From Archilochus colubris (Eukaryota > Chordata > Aves > Apodiformes > Trochilidae), in assembly GCA_023079485.1 (NCBI GenBank), contig CM041084.1:126332292-126396291 (forward strand): DNA of 64,000 nucleotides. The letters run 5' to 3'. The notes beneath the pieces were generated by a model. It had not been told where the DNA came from, searched no databases, and was given only the letters and a program-made list of their open reading frames with translations. Below are positions 1-24,239 of the stretch, piece after piece. Within the stretch, counting starts at the first letter, position 1; every line of letters starts with the position of its first letter. The translations under genes were made by a program, and so were the position numbers.

Positions 1-744
1 CATTTTATATATCTTTTTTTTTCCTATATCTATCTATCTAAAGTATATCTATTTTGTGCTCTAGATCTAAACATCAATTTGAAGACTCAACTATATAAGT
101 AGTCTACATTCTAAAAAGCTTTAATGATCCAGATAATAAGTGGAATAATGAGTTATGTGTAATCAGCAGATAACCTGTGGGTAATTTTTTACACATGATA
201 AATAGCTGAATAGTGTAAGAAAAGGAAATAGTATGCAAAATTATTTCAAAAGTTTATCTGCAGCAGACATCAGCCTGTCTGTCTTTCTACTCCATTAATA
301 TTTGCTTTCATAGGACCTAAACTATGCCACTTTGATGCAACTCTCATACAAAAGGATGACTTCTCACAATGCAATTCTTCCATGAAACAGCACAAGTTAT
401 TTTATAAATGTATTTGAGCTGTTGTCTGTGTGCAATACACTGTATTAGCTGATTTTCTCTGTACCACAGTGATTTGATTAATTTTCTGTATTACTGATAG
501 TGTTTCTTTAGATAAATGACATTATTGGAGCAGTTAGAAAAATGAGTTTTATAAATAAGACTCCATCGTAAGTGTAATAATATATTAATAAATAAAAAAG
601 CCATATAATACTCTGGATTTTAAAAAAGCTCAGCTAATTTGATTCTTATTCATAAACAATTTGGAATAAGTTGCATATGTCCAATAACTGTGCTATGTTT
701 GATTAAATTAGTTCTATCCTACAATTCTTAGTGTTTCTACACAG
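1..744 (+). other. NECAB1 intron (partial)
   Basis: AT-rich intronic DNA upstream of the first visible exon. I found no NECAB1 exon in it and no recognisable repeat apart from short T and A runs. Confidence 0.7.
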
Positions 745-809
745 AAGCATCCAAGTGAAAGTCGCTTCATTCTTTATGAGTTCTGGGAGAACAGCAATGC
801 CTGGAACAG
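745..809 (+). CDS. NECAB1: NECAB1 exon, third from last
   Basis: The acceptor is TTTCTACACAG at 734-744 and the donor is GTGAGT from 810. The exon has 65 bases, enters in phase 0 and leaves two bases over. It reads KHPSESRFILYEFWENSNAWN, the FILYEFWEN stretch being the ABM-domain strand conserved in NECAB proteins. The open frame that starts at 731 and runs through the acceptor is a different, non-coding frame. Confidence 0.92.
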
Positions 810-3800
810 GTGAGTCTGGGGAGTTTGGGTGTTTTTCTTATAATCAGAAAGTTTTGAAGGTGTCACAGTTTAACACTGGCCCGGCAATTAAACCGAATAA
901 CAGACGCTCTCTATTAATCTCTCTCTCCTTGATAAAGAAAGGAGAGAGAATAAAGGAGAGAGACTTATGGGTTGGAAACTAAACTACACAACTTTAATGA
1001 ACAGTAATGATAAATAGGAAAAATTACTAAATATATACAAATATACAGGAAAATGGAAACCACATTCCTCCCTCCTTTCCCCCAATAACTCTCACGTCAC
1101 CACCGAGGCTGTAGGGCAGCCCTGGGAAAGTCCAGGCTGGACTCCTGGAGTCGGCAGCAGTCGGGAACCGGAGGCAGGAACACACAGATATGGGCTGGCA
1201 CGGATCAGGACCACAGGCAGACGAACGGACAGGATCCTTCCAGGATGCCGGGTGAAGGAAGGGAGGAAGGGAAATCAGGAAATCCAGAAGTCTGGAAATC
1301 TGGAAATCCGGAAGAGATCTGGCTCGGCCCTCGTGATGCCTCAAATTTATACTGAGTGTGACGTATATGGGATGGAATACTCTGGTCAATTCTGGCATCT
1401 ATCTTGTCTGTTCCTCCCCAAAGGAGGGCTCAGGTGGGACCTCTGTATCCTCCTGGATGGTAAAATGTTTTCCTCAGAGCTGAGCAGTGTCCTTGGCTCT
1501 GCACACCAGTTTCTAGCAGTAACTATAAACATCAAGTGTTATCAATCCTAGAAACAGACACTGTCTGAGAAACTTGCTGTTAATTTCAGCAAGTGCAACT
1601 ACTTACAAGAGACTTAGCTAAAAGTAAAAGTACAAAACAGAAAATCACCTTTATCCTGGCCCAAACCAGGACAGAAGGTTAGAGAGCAATAGTGTAGAAG
1701 CACTGAATACAAATTAAATACTGCTAATCAACATCTTGCAAAATACATCACAACTAATACTTCAGAAAAATTGCTAAAGACAAAAATATCCTGAAACATA
1801 TAAATAAAAATGTCAAGACACTTTGAACAAAAAAAAAAAAAAAAAAAAGCCAGAAAGTGAATAGAGAAAGGTAAAGCATTAGATGGATATTAGTTGATCA
1901 CAAAGAACGGGTCAACTGCAATATTACCACAGTTCAATGATAATGGATGAAACAGAAGTAGCCATTGAGTGAGACAGGAGGCAAACCATCCAGCAACACA
2001 CTTAACCATGGAACCATGGCAAGCAATCATGGGGAGCTCTCCCACAGCTTCCCAAATCCACTTCACAAAATACCCATCTGGAAGATTCCCATAATGTCTC
2101 TTTGGGACCCAAAATAGAAGTTTCAGTGATCAGAAGTTCTGCCTTACAACCTGCAGCAGACAGATGGCTAAAAAAATTAAGAGTAAACTATTTTCCTTAA
2201 TTATTTTTACTACTTATAAAAGACAGACAAACACTATGATCCTAAATATGTATGCAGCAACTGGTCTGCAGGAAGACAGAAGTTTCTATGGTAGATATGT
2301 TTACTTTCAGAAAGATTCAAAACCACTGGTAACACACATAAGCTCATTTGGAACAAGAACTGTGTCACAAGAAAGAGATAAGCAATCAGAATAACAGGCA
2401 ACCATATAGAAGATACAGTGTGATTAATATAACATATGAGCACTTCACAGCTTATCTGGTCTCCTCTCCCCTTATCATAATTGTCTGTTTTGCAGCACAA
2501 AATTTGTCAGCTATGGTATGTGATACTATGGTATTACATCTAACCCCTTTAAAATCCTTGTTCTATTCTTGTTTTGGTTTTTTTTTTTCAAATTATTTAG
2601 CCACCTTCAAATGAATTACAGCAAGACATTCCAAAGAAGTAACGTGGACTTCTTGGAAACTCCAGAGCTCATCACAACAATGCTGGTCCCTGGTAAATAC
2701 CATTTTTTTGCAATATTTTGCTTGTTGCATGTGAAGAGTTCTGTTCTATTAATCTGTTCCATAAGCAAGACCACTGTATAACATCATCCTTAGTGAGACT
2801 TTCTATCCTAAAGGAGAATAAGACCCAAAATGCTTTATTTTAAATGAGTTATACTAGCATACACAAGCATATATTATTGAAGAAAATTTCTAGAATAAAC
2901 AATAATATTTATGATTAGTAAAATGGAGCTTGTTCTAGATTTAGAGGCAAAAAAAATATTTGCTGATGAAGACCACAACATAATTATATTTACTGACACC
3001 AGTATTTAATTACTAATAATTTATATTTACTAACCAATTCACTGTACATGCCTCCTGCTATGTTAAAACCAACTATTTTGAAAAAGCAGGGTGAAAAATT
3101 ATTCCAAATTCCAAAATCCACTAATACTAATTAGTGCATAAGTATCTGATGCACTAATAAAGATGCATCAACTTTTTCAGAGAAATCATAGTTAAAATAG
3201 ACATTGCAGGATGAAGCAAAAAGTGTCAATACCACATTAGCAGAGAGAGGACAGCAAACTATTCATGTTGGGCAACACAAATCTATTACAATGAAACCCC
3301 AGTTTCTTCTATGGCTAAGTATACACTACATTTAAATTAATGAAGCCCTACCTAGTAGAGAAAAAAGTCAATAATCTTTGGTGTTTCTCCTTAAAAGAAA
3401 CCAGACTACATTTTCAGACCTCATGAGCCTGCTTTGAACAAAAAATTATATGCATGCCTGCAATATGAGAAGATTGCACTTAATGAACCAAAAATCCCCT
3501 CAGATCTTGTATCTTACTGTGGAAATTGCTGGATTTAAAACAAATTAGGCCGTAAGAAACAATGCAGCCTTTCCTCAAACTTGGTGTCAAAGAGACAGAC
3601 TGGTTATGGCCTAGGAGTGTTCCAGAGGTGGTTTGTCTCCCAACTAAAGCACAATTAACATTTTAAAAAAAACGTAAACATCGTTTGTAAATGCCTAAAT
3701 ATAGATGTGTCTGAAACTGGATTCAAAATGCTCATTAAAGCATGCACTCTGACTGCTAAGAAGGATTTCAGGCTGCGGCTCTCTACCCTGGCAGATGGTT

Positions 3801-5637
3801 GCCATGGAAACAGCAGTTCTCAACCTGCACTCCTTGCTAGGGGGGCAATGGCAAGTAATGAATTCACCATTTATTTTTTTTTTTTTTACAATTTTATAGA
3901 TTATCTGTAATTTAGAAACCTGTGCAAATGTTTGAAGTTTTCTTTAATGGAACATACTCCCCATGTTTAATCTCTACAGGTCATATTTTTATTTGAAAGA
4001 GAAAATGTTCATGAAGTAAAAAATGATGGCTGCATTATACCAGGACACTTTATGAAATAATATTAGGCACCATAAAGCAATACCATTGTAAAATCAGGAA
4101 AAAAAAAAACCACAACCAGTCTGCAACTAACACATAGACTCCATTTTAAAAACAAAGTTATCCAAACACATCTACAGTTTTTGACACATCTGGATAACCA
4201 CGACCTGAAACATTTTTAACTCATAATGTGAAGCTCATTCAAAGATTACAGTGCAGGAATCTTCACTCAGTTGATTAATCAAATTGAAAAGGATACACTT
4301 ACCTGGCTAAGAACAATTCAGAAAGACATGGGATCTCAAGACTGTTACCTCTAGTACTATCCTAAAGGAAATTCATTTACCAACAATTAACAGGAACCCC
4401 AACCTATTTCAGTCTCCTGCACATCTGTTAATCAACTGAGTTGCTTCAGGCCAGTCTCCCAGTTCATCCTCAGTGAATACCTGTTCTTTAGATAAGATCT
4501 GGCCTTGATGACACTAGAGAACTTTTTGGTAAGGAAAACAAAAGCTCAAGGAAAACCATTTAATACTTATGATGCAATAACCCACGCAATAAACTGGTAA
4601 ATTGACATTTTTTGACCAAAATTCATTAATCCATGGATATATCAGAGACTACTCAGTTTTCATAACCCAAATTGAGGTAGGATTCTTTAGTATCTTCTAA
4701 ACCTTCTTCAGTAATAACATCTTTTTTCATGAAAGTGGCATAAATAGAAGGATATATGGAAAACTTCACAGAAACAAGATTCGTTATGGAATTTAATCCT
4801 CAAACTGTGTAGAGCAAAACCTCCTGAGCTTAGAAAGACCCATCTCTAAGGGGACTTGGCATCTCACATAGAACCACAATTCCTGTCTTTCCTTCCTGTC
4901 TCTCTCCATACATCTTATGGATCTGCTCTGCATAAAGTTCAGCTTCAAAAGGGCAGGGATTGTGGAGAAGTACAAATGTATTTCACTCCAGACCTGTCTA
5001 TAATCTGGTGTTAATAGATCTTCTTTTATGGGAATGTCATTTTACAAGTTGTTCCATTCTCTCATTTTTGGGGCAAAATGCCCCAAAAGTCTTCGTTTCT
5101 GGACTTATGCAAAAAACACTAGGTTTGAATAACGTCACCAGGATTTGCTTCATCCTGCAATGTCTATTTTAACTATGATATCTCTGAAAAAGATGATACA
5201 TCTTTATTAGTTTGTATTAGAAACAGTAATTTGGAATAATTAGCACAACCCAAGGTTTAGCTAAATACTGACACGTACCAGAACAAGATGGAGCATTCAT
5301 GTGGTTTGGGATCTGGGATCTGGGCTCTTTTACCCAACCACACCTATGAAACGTTACTGCTTCTTTGGATATTACAAAAAGGAGACACAAATTCTTATGC
5401 TAAAGCCACAACCCCCCCAGTTACACTCAACTTGCCTGTCTTTCAAGTATTTCCCTGCCTGGAGAGGTTTTGCCCTTGAAAGCACACAGCTTTCAAATAA
5501 AGTGATATTAGCTGCATTTATAAATGCACAGTTTTTATATACATTATAGCTTTTTTATTTAGGATTTTTAGGACAGATTTATGCTAACAAATAAATTCTC
5601 TCTTTCAGCCTCGTGGTGGGTCCTCAATAACAACTAG
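745..5637 (+). CDS. NECAB1: NECAB1, C-terminal part (last three coding exons)
   Basis: Three plus-strand exons (745-809, 2601-2692, 5609-5637) join in frame to the last 61 residues of N-terminal EF-hand calcium-binding protein 1, a neuronal cytoplasmic calcium-binding protein. The EF-hands and coiled coil are encoded upstream, outside the window. What is visible is the end of the C-terminal antibiotic-biosynthesis-monooxygenase-like (ABM) domain, with the family motif YEFWENSNAWN, then SKTFQRSNVDFLETPEL and the tail ASWWVLNNN followed by TAG. The match to my memory of the mammalian protein is near-identical, with phases 0/2/1 conserved and GT-AG at each junction. The gene points toward C8orf88, which runs the other way. 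The 813-bp LTR in the intron starts 51 bp after the first donor. Identification is very secure; the coordinates are by-eye splice calls. Confidence 0.93.
856..860. repeat. Target-site duplication, left copy
   Basis: gaagg immediately before the TG of the LTR, identical to 1674-1678. Confidence 0.8.
920..949. repeat. Perfect 11-bp inverted repeat in the LTR
   Basis: TCTCTCTCCTT (920-930) and AAGGAGAGAGA (939-949) are exact reverse complements around an 8-base loop. It lies in the U5-side part of the LTR. Confidence 0.7.
993..998 (-). terminator. LTR polyadenylation signal
   Basis: ATTAAA on the minus strand inside the LTR, about 350 bases downstream of its TATA box, followed by GT-rich sequence (AGTTGTGTAGTTTAG). 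Confidence 0.5.
1345..1351 (-). promoter_or_regulatory. LTR TATA box
   Basis: TATAAAT on the minus strand, within the context 'cactcagTATAAATttgagg' typical of bird ERVL U3 ends. If active it would drive transcripts antisense to NECAB1. Confidence 0.55.
1674..1678. repeat. Target-site duplication, right copy
   Basis: gaagg immediately after the CA of the LTR, identical to 856-860. The perfect match suggests a moderately young insertion. Confidence 0.8.
1829..1848 (+). repeat. Poly(A) run
   Basis: About 20 consecutive A bases in a NECAB1 intron; no retrotransposon body was recognised upstream of it. Confidence 0.75.
2601..2692 (+). CDS. NECAB1: NECAB1 penultimate coding exon
   Basis: A T-rich tract and ATTTAG (2595-2600) form the acceptor; the donor is GTAAAT at 2693, a slightly weak consensus. 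The exon has 92 bases: one to complete a serine codon, 30 codons (HLQMNYSKTFQ...TTMLVP) and one left over. The frame fits the exons on both sides exactly. Confidence 0.93.
2693..5608 (+). other. NECAB1 last intron
   Basis: 2.9 kb of AT-rich intron. No exon, CR1 or LTR sequence was recognised in it; a few A/T homopolymers only (for example near 3877-3889). Confidence 0.65.
5609..5637 (+). CDS. NECAB1: NECAB1 terminal coding segment and stop
   Basis: The acceptor is TTCTCTCTTTCAG (ending 5608). The 29 coding bases complete an alanine codon and then read SWWVLNNN and TAG (5635-5637). The mammalian protein as I remember it ends WWILNN, so this copy appears to have one extra asparagine. The rest of the exon is 3' UTR. 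Confidence 0.9.
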
Positions 5638-6740
5638 AAGCTGTGGTTTCAAGTAATGTTAATGTTGGATTGTTTTGTATTACTGTAACATGCATCTAGC
5701 AGTGTACAGGTGTGCTGGGCTAGGAATTTATCATGTGATCCTGTTCATCATTATGGATGTGATTTTACATTTTACATTTTACAATTTAGAAAACTGCACA
5801 TAATTACCTCTTGTTCTCGTGACTAGGTTCAGTGAAATGATCCATGAAATAAGACAACTACATTAAGCTGTTTATTCTGTATATTTGGGCACAGAAAGGT
5901 GCATCTTGATTGGTATGAGTAAATATTTGTGAAAAGTTATAGTCTTACGTAAATATAAAGTTGTTACTTAATGCTGCTGTTCTCTCCTTTTACTGAAGAA
6001 ACAGATATGAACATCAGTGCACATTTTCATAAATGTCTTACACTTCAGAGAAGCGGAAAGTCATTAGGAGAATAAATTCTCCACTTTGGAAAGTTTTAAG
6101 TCTCAGCTCTACGGGGTGGTGAGACATATCATATAAACAATATAAACAATAATATTATAAGGGCTGGGCCAGATGATTCTTGAGGACCTTTCCAACCTGA
6201 CATTATATGATTCTAAGATTCTCTAAACACACGGACAACTTTTTGTTTCAATACAGAACTTCACTTATACAATAAATCTGCCCACAACAAGACAAGGCAG
6301 TATCATTCTCTCTTCACAGCCTCTAGTCCCTGCCCTTGCAAGAGAAAACCCATCTGCCTGTTAAGCTGCTTTCAATCCACAAATTTAATATTTCATAACT
6401 GATTTCCTTGGAACCCTGAAAAATATTTTCACTGGACCATGGGCAGCTCACTGAAAAGTCATTAGTGAAGCTGCTGTTAGAGCATAAATAGTCATAAGCC
6501 TGCAAGCAAAAAATACTTTTATCCCTAAGAAGTCTTGCTGTTGTCCCCTGAACCTGAGCAGCAGGTGTATCCTCCAGCTCAAGAATGAAACGCAAGGGGC
6601 TGTTGTAACCTCACATCTCCATGACAGGTTGACAAGCTCTACATGCTAAATGACCACTCCCTTTACCTTGCACTCCCAGGTTATAAATGTACCCAAAATG
6701 TAACATGTCATACTCAATAAAATATCTTCTTCACTGTGTC
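5638..6740 (+). other. Probable NECAB1 3' UTR
   Basis: Sequence downstream of the NECAB1 stop. Candidate polyadenylation signals AATAAA occur at 6071-6076, 6271-6276 and 6716-6721. The last is followed by T/GT-rich sequence (cttcttcactgtgtctatct) and is the most convincing, but others follow at 6848 and 6963. The end is therefore uncertain and the UTR may be longer. Confidence 0.35.
6160..6222 (+). mobile_element. CR1 LINE 3'-end fragment
   Basis: The block 'gggctgggccagatgattct' and 'ccttccaacctgacattata', then 'tgattctaagattct', is the last 60 bases of a CR1 element including a decayed terminal octamer tail. It lies in the presumed NECAB1 3' UTR. Confidence 0.75.
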
Positions 6741-9365
6741 TATCTCTATTTTTATTTTAACTCAACCAGCACATTACCACATGTAATTAAAAGTAGGGAA
6801 TTTACACTACAAATGAGCAATCTTAATGGCTGTTACTTTCCATACTCAATAAACCAGGACTGAGCTCAAGATTATGAAAGGTGTCACTTTTAGGTATCTG
6901 CATGTAACAGCAGCTTAGCTCCCACTGTATCAATGGAATTCTGAGGCAGAATTAGTTTTCTAAATAAAGGCATTAATGTGCCTGAGGTGCTCTAAGGTAC
7001 CTCCACTAGTCTCCAGCTCCCATGAGTTAGGCTGTGTATCATTTATGCCAGCAGCCATGCAGCTGCTTCAGATATCCTGCATGCCTCCGATGACACCAGA
7101 TGCCCACCCTTAGGCAGTACTAATTGCTTTTATTAAAAAGCCTTTTCCAATAAAGTCAAAGAAGCCTGGGTTCTCTAAGCATATGTCAGAAAGTGATGCC
7201 TACATAACTAAATTTAGGTGCTCATGTTATTAGGGACAAATCTCACCTTTAAATCACCTCACAGAAACTCAGCAAAAGTGAATGCTTTCAATATTGAATG
7301 CTTTTCAATATTCAATATTTCAGTATTTCAATTTGGTCCTGGAGCACGTCCAAAGGAGGGCAACCAGGCTGGTGAAGGGACTCAAGCACAGACCCTATGA
7401 GGAGAGGCTGAGGGAGCTGGGGCTGTTCAGCCTAAAGAAGAGGCGGCTCAGGGGAGACCTCATCGCTCTCTACAACTACCTGAAAGGAGGGTGTAGCCAG
7501 GTGGGGGTTGGTCTCTTTTGCCAGACGACTTTCAACAAGACAAGAGGGCATGGTCTTAAGTTGTGCCAGGGGAAGTTTAGGTTAGATATTAGAAAGAATT
7601 TCTTTACTGAGAGGGTGGTCAGGCATTGGAATGGGCTGCCCAGGGAAGTAGTGGATTCTCCATCCCTGGAGATATTTAAAGAGACTGGATGTGGCACTCA
7701 GTGCCATGGTCTAGCAACCGCAACGGTGGTTCAAGGGTTGGACTCGATGATCTCTGAGGTCCCTTCCAACCCAGTCAATTCTATGATTCTATTAATATTT
7801 AGGTCCAAAGTTTTCCCATAGTGACATGATCCACCTACCTATTGTTTGTTCTTAAAAACCCCACCCAAATAACCATATTATACTCACAAATGATAGATCA
7901 GTGCAAGTTCGAAGTTTAAAGCTTTCCTGTCTTTAGCAACGCAGGAGTAAAGCCACCCATATTACTGATGATCTGGATGAGTTTCTTCCTATGCCAAGAT
8001 GTTGGTCTGCTGTATGCCTTTTCTCTTGTGACTGATCTACTGGTAAGGGAAATACAGGAACATGTCAGTGCTGCAGAGTACACCCTTAAGTGAAGAATGA
8101 CACTCTGTACTGAGGCTTACAATGTTTTTCCTTTTCACTGGATAAACTATATCAAAATCATTCTTAAAATAACCCGCTTTAGAACTTCATGTCAATTAGG
8201 AGGTGGTGGTGGTAAAATTTCTAGTGGGTCATATGTCCTTTTAACATTTACTATCCTTTACATATTTACTAGTAAACAAACCCTTTGATGAATGCTATAC
8301 AAGAAAAAGTTTGAGAAGTTTCACTTGGGATTTTTGAGAACTACACACAGATACTGCCTTCAACATATACTGGAGAAAAAGATCCATAGGACTCATTCCA
8401 AAAAGCTCCTAGTGATTACAAAACTTACAAACAAAAAAAAGATTTCAGTTCTTTGTATCTATACTTGTAAACAGCATAAAAATAGAATTCACTTGGAACC
8501 TTACTTTAATTGACAATCTTATGCTAAATTTAAAAGAAAATGAATTCAAAGGAGTTTATTTGTGTAGTTCAGAGGAAGAAATCTAGTGTCTGCCAATTGC
8601 AAATTGAAAGTTTTCTGCCCTGTTGTGATTATGTTCAACACATTCTCATTTAGTTTCCATTATTGTTTGTGACAGAGGTTAAAAAATTGCCTTCAGTGTC
8701 TAAATGTGGGTCTGAATTCAGGTTTTGAAGGTAATTATATTCATACAAAATAGCTTCTTGATGCTTGTGAACTGAAGAATACTTTCAGGAAATACTCAAA
8801 CTGCTACTTTCTACTTCACTATTATTCTAATTAAAGAAAATTATGGAATTAACTATCTCTTGCTATACCCATTTCCCACAAGACAATCAGAATCAGTCTT
8901 TTTCTTCAATTTTGCCCATTACTTCCACATTTTAAAAATCAAGAAATCCTGAACAATTATTTACAAAGAACTGCAAGTAATGTAATACGTAGATAGTTCT
9001 CGTTCTGATCCATTATGAAAAAAGATTTCTTATTTCAGTGAAACCATTAATAAAAAGAGACTGTAATTCAAAGGAAGGTGTAAATCCACAAAATATAAAG
9101 GAATCTCGTGTCAAGTTGGAGATTTCAAATGAAGAAAGCAAGCAATCAACTGAAATTTTGGGGGAGGATAAGGAAGAAAAAAATCAAGACAGATGAGGAC
9201 ATACTCTGGGATTTGACAGCCAGTCTTTGCTGATCCATTACCACTGCTAAGGAAAGGAGGTGAGAGTGAGCAAGAAGCCTCCTTTGTCAAGACATAGTTT
9301 AGAATTTATGCTCAAACTCTAAGGCTATATATGTAACATAGACAAATCAAGGACAAAATTCTGTC
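6741..9365. other. Intergenic DNA between convergent NECAB1 and C8orf88
   Basis: Apart from the CR1 at 7336-7793 I see no exon or named element. NECAB1 3' UTR could extend into it. Confidence 0.55.
7336..7793 (+). mobile_element. CR1 LINE, 3' end of ORF2 and tail
   Basis: A 5'-truncated CR1 in sense orientation. The frame at 7336-7690 reads [20 protein letters not shown], then [20 protein letters not shown] and further [18 protein letters not shown], the C-terminus of CR1 ORF2 after the reverse transcriptase. It ends in the usual 'cccttccaacccagtcaattctatgattctatt' 3' tail. The 179-codon open frame here is this remnant and not a host gene. The long open frame implies a fairly recent copy. 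Confidence 0.93.
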
Positions 9366-9562
9366 ACAGAAAAATGTATAATTATTTATTTTCACTGTAA
9401 TTGTATCACAATTACAGGCATTATAAATTAAAGGTTTGAATTTTAAAGCATTCACAGGGTCCAACTTTCATCTGTAGGCACCCAAGAACCTTCAAAAATC
9501 TTCAAGATCTACATCATATGTAGCTCCTTCATTGATGGGTTTCTCATCTTATGAACAACCTT
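9366..9562 (-). other. C8orf88 3' UTR (probable)
   Basis: The sequence from the stop codon to about 18 bases past AATAAA at 9390-9385 (minus strand) fits a short 3' UTR of about 200 bases. Confidence 0.5.
9385..9390 (-). terminator. C8orf88 polyadenylation signal
   Basis: AATAAA on the minus strand, about 175 bases after the TGA; T-rich sequence follows. Confidence 0.5.
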
Positions 9563-22091
<12,529 letters not shown>

Positions 22092-22837
22092 TTTGAAGCT
22101 TCACACTTCAAAAAAGCAGCAGAAATCAATAGAGAGCATTTGGTTTCACATATAGATATTAAGAGAGCAAAGCAGTCTACCTACCACTTATATATTGCAT
22201 CTGACAAGAGGATAGACTATCTTTTAGTATTTGGGCAGGAAAAAGAAGAAAGACCTAACACAGATGCTTTTCCAGATGACAGAATATGCCAGACAAAATT
22301 TGTGCATGGGCAGATTCAAACATCTGCCTCATTTCTTCTTCCAAATGAGCTATTCTAGTTTCTTCTCAAAAAGATTTTTTTTCCTCTGTGTGTGTCTGTA
22401 CACTCGGAGAAAGCAGATGGCAATACATGATGGAAACAATGGTATTTTCTAACAGGTAATTTAATTCAATGCAAGTTTAAATAGTTAACATCACTGTACT
22501 GTTTACACTATGCTGGCTGCACAGGAGTTTCATTTATATATATATCTCCACATACACTTGCATAATTGTTTTACAAAGTCTACTTTAGTTAAATGAAAAT
22601 AGCTCTGTATCTTCCCACACAGTTTAGCTGCTATATGAGCACTGTAAATATGATGCTAAGCTGAAGCCTGCTAAAACACTGCTGGGACAACGAATCTCCC
22701 TAAGTAAACCATCAGTCTTTAATTATAACTTAACTAATAGTATCTGTATATAAATTGTTCTTCCCACTCTCATCTCCCTTGTCAACTGGAAGATTTATTG
22801 ATTTGAAGGAACTACTTTTTGTTTAGAGAACAAGAAA

Positions 22838-22888
22838 AGCAACAAGAAAAGCAACAAGAATAACAACAATCAACATAATAATAATACT
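22838..22888. repeat. Tandem aacaagaaaagc repeat with (AAT)n end
   Basis: Two to three near-identical 12-base units (aacaagaaaagc), then caacaa- and ataata-type units. Confidence 0.7.
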
Positions 22889-23440
22889 GAAATTCTGTTT
22901 TCTCTAGGACACATTTTTTTACAACAGTTCTTCCCTTGTATTACACAGATTCAAAGGAAACTATCATGCCTTCAAGAGGTAAAGCTACATCATTTATTAT
23001 ACAGTTCCAGTATGGAATGGGAAAAGAGAAGTTAGGCTACTTAAAGTATGATCCAGTATCACTTCCCATTTTAATTGCCCAATGTAATTCTCAACATAAA
23101 ATGTAAGACTTGAAAGCAGTAGTCAAAAGCAACAATAAAAATTCCTGCTGGTGAATGAACTGAGACTACTTAACTTATTTCATTTTATCCAGATCAGGAA
23201 TGGTAGTTTAAATCATACTATACATACTATATTTCAGCAGAAAGCAATGCAGTAATGGTATTTGCATCAGAAGATTTTTTTAAAAGCTACTTTTTTTTTA
23301 AGTTTGTAAGGACTGGGCATTTTTAAAGCCCAAAACTCAGAAACAGTCATGAACCAGCTGGTCAAATGCAAGTGAGAATTTCTTCATTCCAGTCTGTGGA
23401 ATTAAAAAAGGTTTCCTCTGATGTGTAATCTACTCTGTGT

Positions 23441-23473
23441 GACTTAAGTTGAAGAGAGACTTAAGTTGAAGTC
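23441..23473. repeat. Short tandem duplication
   Basis: gacttaagttgaag occurs twice, separated by aga. Confidence 0.65.
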
Positions 23474-24239
23474 CTCCATACCCTAATGACAAATGACATG
23501 CAGACCCTTCTCAAAGACAGGAAAAACTTTTTATGAGGCTGGGTAACTTGTAGAACATAACACACTATTTTTTAAAGCATTCTTGCGTCAATAAAGATGA
23601 TTTGTGGTGATGGCATTAACAATACATTTTTACCCCTCTCCCCTTCAAGATTTCATGAGAAATATGTGCAAGAGACCACATACTCCTGAAGACTGCAAAA
23701 CAGTATAGCAGAGGTAGAGGGGAGCTTGGTCAGGGCTGAAACTACATATGGTATTTTAACAGCTCTATTTCCTCCTTTAAGTTGAAGGAAGAGGCTAGAA
23801 AAGATCTGTTATTGAGCCTGAACCTCTGGATTATTACAGTGTTCTATCTGACTAAGAACAAGAAAAGTAGAAAAAAGGTTAGTTTTAATATCTGAGAAAT
23901 AAAATTCTTTCCAGCAGGGACCACTGCTGCAGGGGCACGTCCTGTTACTCCAACTGGTGACCTGCCCAGCAGAAAGAATGCCTCTGCAGTTGGGTCCAGG
24001 AGGAGTTATGTAAGATGTTTTGGGTTCTTTTCAGCTTAATAAGTTTGACATTGACAGAAGTTTTTGAGGGCCCATCAGAAAACTTCTTTGGAAGCCTCCT
24101 TTCTGAACATGTGAAAGAGAATGAACAAGTAACACCTTTTTTTGTGAAAAATCCCCCTCAGCCCAGCAAGCTAAACTCAGCAGTAACCAGAAACTGACCA
24201 GAAACATCTCCCTTCACCCCAGGAGGCACAGCACTATTT

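Larger units (their letters stand above)
861..1673 (-). mobile_element. ERVL-type solo LTR, antisense in a NECAB1 intron
   Basis: An 813-bp block begins TGTC and ends GACA on the plus strand and is flanked on both sides by the same five bases, gaagg (856-860 and 1674-1678), the target-site duplication size of class III (ERVL) elements. Read on the minus strand it starts TGTCCTGGTTTGGGCCAGGA, the familiar start of bird ERVL LTRs. It then has a TATA-like TATAAAT (1345-1351) and an ATTAAA polyadenylation signal (993-998) about 350 bases further on, the U3-R-U5 order expected. No internal viral genes, primer-binding site or second LTR follow, so this is a recombined solo LTR. It is GC-richer than its surroundings. 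Confidence 0.85.

Noticed and set aside
7282..7335. caatattgaatgc/ttcaatattcaatatt inverted and direct repeats beside the CR1
   Set aside because: Imperfect AT-rich sequence without a consistent unit; CR1 insertions do not make such duplications.
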